Positions 6,158 to 8,483 of a stretch of 8,483 nt of DNA are shown piece by piece; position 1 is the first letter of the stretch; every line of letters begins with the position of its first letter. The stretch lies in contig JACFNJ010000115.1 of NCBI GenBank assembly GCA_019454865.1, forward strand, positions 1 to 8,483, given 5' to 3'. Below the pieces are notes generated by a model, which worked only from the letters and a program-made list of their open reading frames with translations, was not told where the DNA came from and searched no databases. A program made the position numbers and the translations under genes. This DNA comes from Bacteroidia bacterium. GTDB taxonomy: Bacteria > Bacteroidota > Bacteroidia > UKL13-3.

Positions 6158-8483
6158 ATGAAAAAAATATACAGTTTCTTATTTGCGCTGCTTGCATTGG
6201 TAATTGTAGCAAATGCGCAGTCACAGTTAGGTGAGCTTCGAGGAAAAATAATTGATGCTAAAACAAAGAAGCCGTTAGATTATGCCAGTATAACGCTGGA
6301 ATTGAATGGGATTATTAAAGCTCAAAAGCTTTCTGACGATGAAGGTGAATATATAATTAAACCATTACAACCTGGCGAGTACACAATTAAAGTGTCATAT
6401 TCCGGTTATCAAAATATATCCATATCCGGTGTTACAGTTGTTAGCGATCAAATTGCTTATCAAAATGTGGCAATGAACCAAAATGAGCAAGGAAAAGAAC
6501 TTGAAACTGTTGTAGTAAAAGCTAAAAAGAAACTTATTGATCCGGATAATAAAAGTGGAGCCGTAATTTCCAACCCTGTTGCATTGCCACAACGTAGTGT
6601 TAATATGATTGCAAATACAGTAGCCGGTGTTGATGCAAGAGCAGGTGCTACTCCAAATATTCGTGGAGCACGTGCTGATGGTACTGCATATTATATTGAT
6701 GGTGTTCGTGTGCAAGCAGGTAGTGTTACTGTACCTACAAATGCTATTGATCAAATACAAGTTATAACCGGTGGTACTCCGGCACAATATGGTGACTTTA
6801 CCGGTGGTGCTATTACAATTAATACTAAAGCACCTTCTAAACGTTGGTCTAGAGCATTTGAATATATTACTGCATCTCCTTTTTATAAATGGATGGGTGA
6901 TAACACGCATTACAATGAATTTCAAGGTTTCATTTCCGGTCCTATTTTACTTGCTAATAAAGGTAAAGAGGATAAAGAAAGAGTGTTATTAGGATTTTCG
7001 TTAGGCGCAAGTGCTGTATATGCTTTGGATGGAAGACTCCCTGCTGTTGATTTGTATCAAGCAAAGCCCGATGTACAAAAAAGAATTGAAGAAACTCCTT
7101 TGACTAGAATCTCTACAGGCGGTTTTGTTCCTTCCGGTGAGTTTTTAACCAAGTCGGATTTGGAAAAAGTTGATCAACGCCAAAATGTTGGAAATTATAG
7201 CATCAATCTTCAAGGTAACTTCTCATACCAACCAACAAATAATATAGTTGTACGTTTAGGCTATCAGTCTAATTATTCAAGAGCAAGAGGATTTAGTTTT
7301 GCAAACTCCTTACTGAATAGCGCAACTAACCAAATGAGTCAAGATTTTACCGGTAGGGTTTATGGTCAGTTTACACAAACTTTTAATAAAACAGGCGAAG
7401 ATGAGAAAAAAGTACAAACTGTTTCGGGATTTTACTATACAGCTCGTTTGTCTTATGAAAGACGTTTTGTTGAATCAATGGATGCAAATTTCCAAGACAG
7501 AATTTTTGAATACGGTTATATAGGTACATTTAAGCCATATTATACCGATTATTTTACACGAGTATCTAAAGCATTTGGCACACCGGCTGATACATTCTTT
7601 TATAATAAGAATGGCGTAATGGATACACTTTATTTAACGAATTACCTTACCAATATTGCAAGTGTAGATACTGCATATACATTTACTCCTGCTGATATTA
7701 ACAAAATCAGAGGAAATTACACTAAAACTATTTATGATTACTTTTCCTCACAAGGTTCAAAAGTTACCAGTTTAAGTCAATTACGCGGTATTGGAGGGTT
7801 AGTAAATGGTGATAATCCTATGGGTATTTATTCCAATATGTGGAGTAGCCCGGGTACATTGCAAAGTGGGTATAGTAAAGCAATGTTTGAAACTTATACA
7901 TTGTATTTGATGAGTGAAGCATCCGTTGCACCAAAAACAAACCCTAAAGCCAAACACGATTTACAATTCGGATTTACTTATGAACAACAAATTCGTAGAA
8001 GTTATGGTATAGCAGCAAACAGCCTATGGGGATTGATGAGACAATTGGTAAGTACACCGTCTATAGACTCAAGCAACTACACTTTAAAATTTGACCAGTT
8101 TAATAATTTTCAAGATACCGTATTATTTGGCTATAAAATAAAAGAGCAATCTAATTTTGATAAAGAATTACGTAAGAAATTAATGGCTGATGGCGCTGTA
8201 GATGCTTATGGTAATCCAATTACAGCAAGCTCTCGTATAGATGTAAATTCATACAAACCAAGTACGTATTCATTAGACATGTTTACAGCCGATGAACTAT
8301 TAAATAATGGTAATTCATTGGTATCTTACACAGGTTATGATTATAAAGGAAATAAAGTTTCCGGTAAGAAATCTGTAAATGACTTTTTAAATGACCCTCA
8401 AAATCGTTTATTAGCAGCATACCAGCCAATATATATGGCAGCTTGGTTGCAAGATAAGTTTGTGTTTAAAGACTTAATCGTAC
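6158..8483 (+). CDS. TonB-dependent outer-membrane receptor with N-terminal carboxypeptidase-regulatory-like domain (partial, 3' end outside window)
   Basis: An ATG at 6158 opens a frame with no stop through the window end: 775 codons plus one base. Residues 1-20 form a Sec signal peptide (MKK, hydrophobic core, ANA before Gln21). Residues about 25-108 are a carboxypeptidase-regulatory-like beta domain (LRGKIIDAKTKKPLDYASI, then DDEGEYIIKPLQPGEYTIKVSYSGY). A TonB-box-like ETVVVKA lies at 116-122. The plug domain follows, with NIRGARADGTAYYIDGVRV (167-185) and AIDQIQVITGGTPAQYGDFTGG (196-217). From about 230 on, aromatic-rich amphipathic strands and long loops fit the 22-strand barrel. Such receptors import bulky ligands across the outer membrane using TonB-ExbBD energy. 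It lacks the SusC-type LDEVVVvGYG box, and no SusD partner is in view, so the ligand is unknown. Full length is probably around 1,000 residues or more. No cysteine was seen, usual for outer-membrane barrels. Confidence 0.92.
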   Translation, partial: MKKIYSFLFALLALVIVANAQSQLGELRGKIIDAKTKKPLDYASITLELNGIIKAQKLSDDEGEYIIKPLQPGEYTIKVSYSGYQNISISGVTVVSDQIAYQNVAMNQNEQGKELETVVVKAKKKLIDPDNKSGAVISNPVALPQRSVNMIANTVAGVDARAGATPNIRGARADGTAYYIDGVRVQAGSVTVPTNAIDQIQVITGGTPAQYGDFTGGAITINTKAPSKRWSRAFEYITASPFYKWMGDNTHYNEFQGFISGPILLANKGKEDKERVLLGFSLGASAVYALDGRLPAVDLYQAKPDVQKRIEETPLTRISTGGFVPSGEFLTKSDLEKVDQRQNVGNYSINLQGNFSYQPTNNIVVRLGYQSNYSRARGFSFANSLLNSATNQMSQDFTGRVYGQFTQTFNKTGEDEKKVQTVSGFYYTARLSYERRFVESMDANFQDRIFEYGYIGTFKPYYTDYFTRVSKAFGTPADTFFYNKNGVMDTLYLTNYLTNIASVDTAYTFTPADINKIRGNYTKTIYDYFSSQGSKVTSLSQLRGIGGLVNGDNPMGIYSNMWSSPGTLQSGYSKAMFETYTLYLMSEASVAPKTNPKAKHDLQFGFTYEQQIRRSYGIAANSLWGLMRQLVSTPSIDSSNYTLKFDQFNNFQDTVLFGYKIKEQSNFDKELRKKLMADGAVDAYGNPITASSRIDVNSYKPSTYSLDMFTADELLNNGNSLVSYTGYDYKGNKVSGKKSVNDFLNDPQNRLLAAYQPIYMAAWLQDKFVFKDLIV

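Noticed and set aside
6395..6925. Minus-strand 176-codon open frame rich in Cys, Ser, Thr, Asn and Ile
   Set aside because: It lies antisense to the plug and early barrel region of the receptor, which has clear family motifs; the composition is what antisense reading of that codon usage gives, and no domain is seen.
6771..6992. Plus-strand 73-codon frame inside the receptor gene
   Set aside because: Out-of-frame shadow of the receptor coding sequence with no recognisable motif.

Overview
The window looks like chromosomal DNA of a member of the Bacteroidota, probably a Chitinophagales- or Sphingobacteriales-like environmental lineage. The evidence is low G+C with A/T-ending codons, no clear Shine-Dalgarno sequences before the starts, a promoter element matching the Bacteroidota -7 consensus TAnnTTTG, and a TonB-dependent receptor carrying the N-terminal carboxypeptidase-regulatory-like domain common in that phylum. 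No rRNA, tRNA, CRISPR array, insertion sequence or phage gene was recognised.

Layout. (1) Bases 1-187 hold the last 61 codons of a plus-strand gene resembling the C-terminus of an LTA-synthase-like sulfatase. (2) A minus-strand cluster runs leftward from about 2900: an M17 leucyl aminopeptidase (1425-2864), pdxA (354-1421) and a previously unmarked 29-residue single-membrane-segment small ORF (262-351). The spacings are 3 and 2 bases, so the three are probably one transcript. (3) A short divergent intergenic region (2865-2962) carries a perfect TAnnTTTG element for the minus-strand cluster and a run of ten A/T bases beside it. (4) A plus-strand cluster follows: rsmA (2963-3760), mgtE (3738-5096, overlapping rsmA by 23 bases) and a D-isomer-specific 2-hydroxyacid dehydrogenase (5115-6044). 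It ends in a 9-bp perfect inverted repeat. (5) After a 113-base gap with a plausible promoter, a large TonB-dependent receptor gene starts at 6158 and runs off the right edge. All 775 codons present are open.

How the genes fit together. Most are housekeeping genes: vitamin B6 synthesis (PdxA), peptide turnover (M17 peptidase), ribosome maturation (RsmA), magnesium uptake (MgtE) and a serine/B6-type dehydrogenase. PdxA and an enzyme of the family that contains both SerA and PdxB lie in divergent neighbouring clusters. This suggests, without proving, that the dehydrogenase supplies either serine or the PdxA branch of pyridoxal phosphate synthesis. The receptor is a separate transcription unit for outer-membrane uptake of an unidentified ligand.

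No clearly new multi-gene system is visible. The most novel item is the small membrane ORF behind pdxA. Next are the homopolymer-containing divergent promoter and the repeated TTATTGA elements around the receptor leader.
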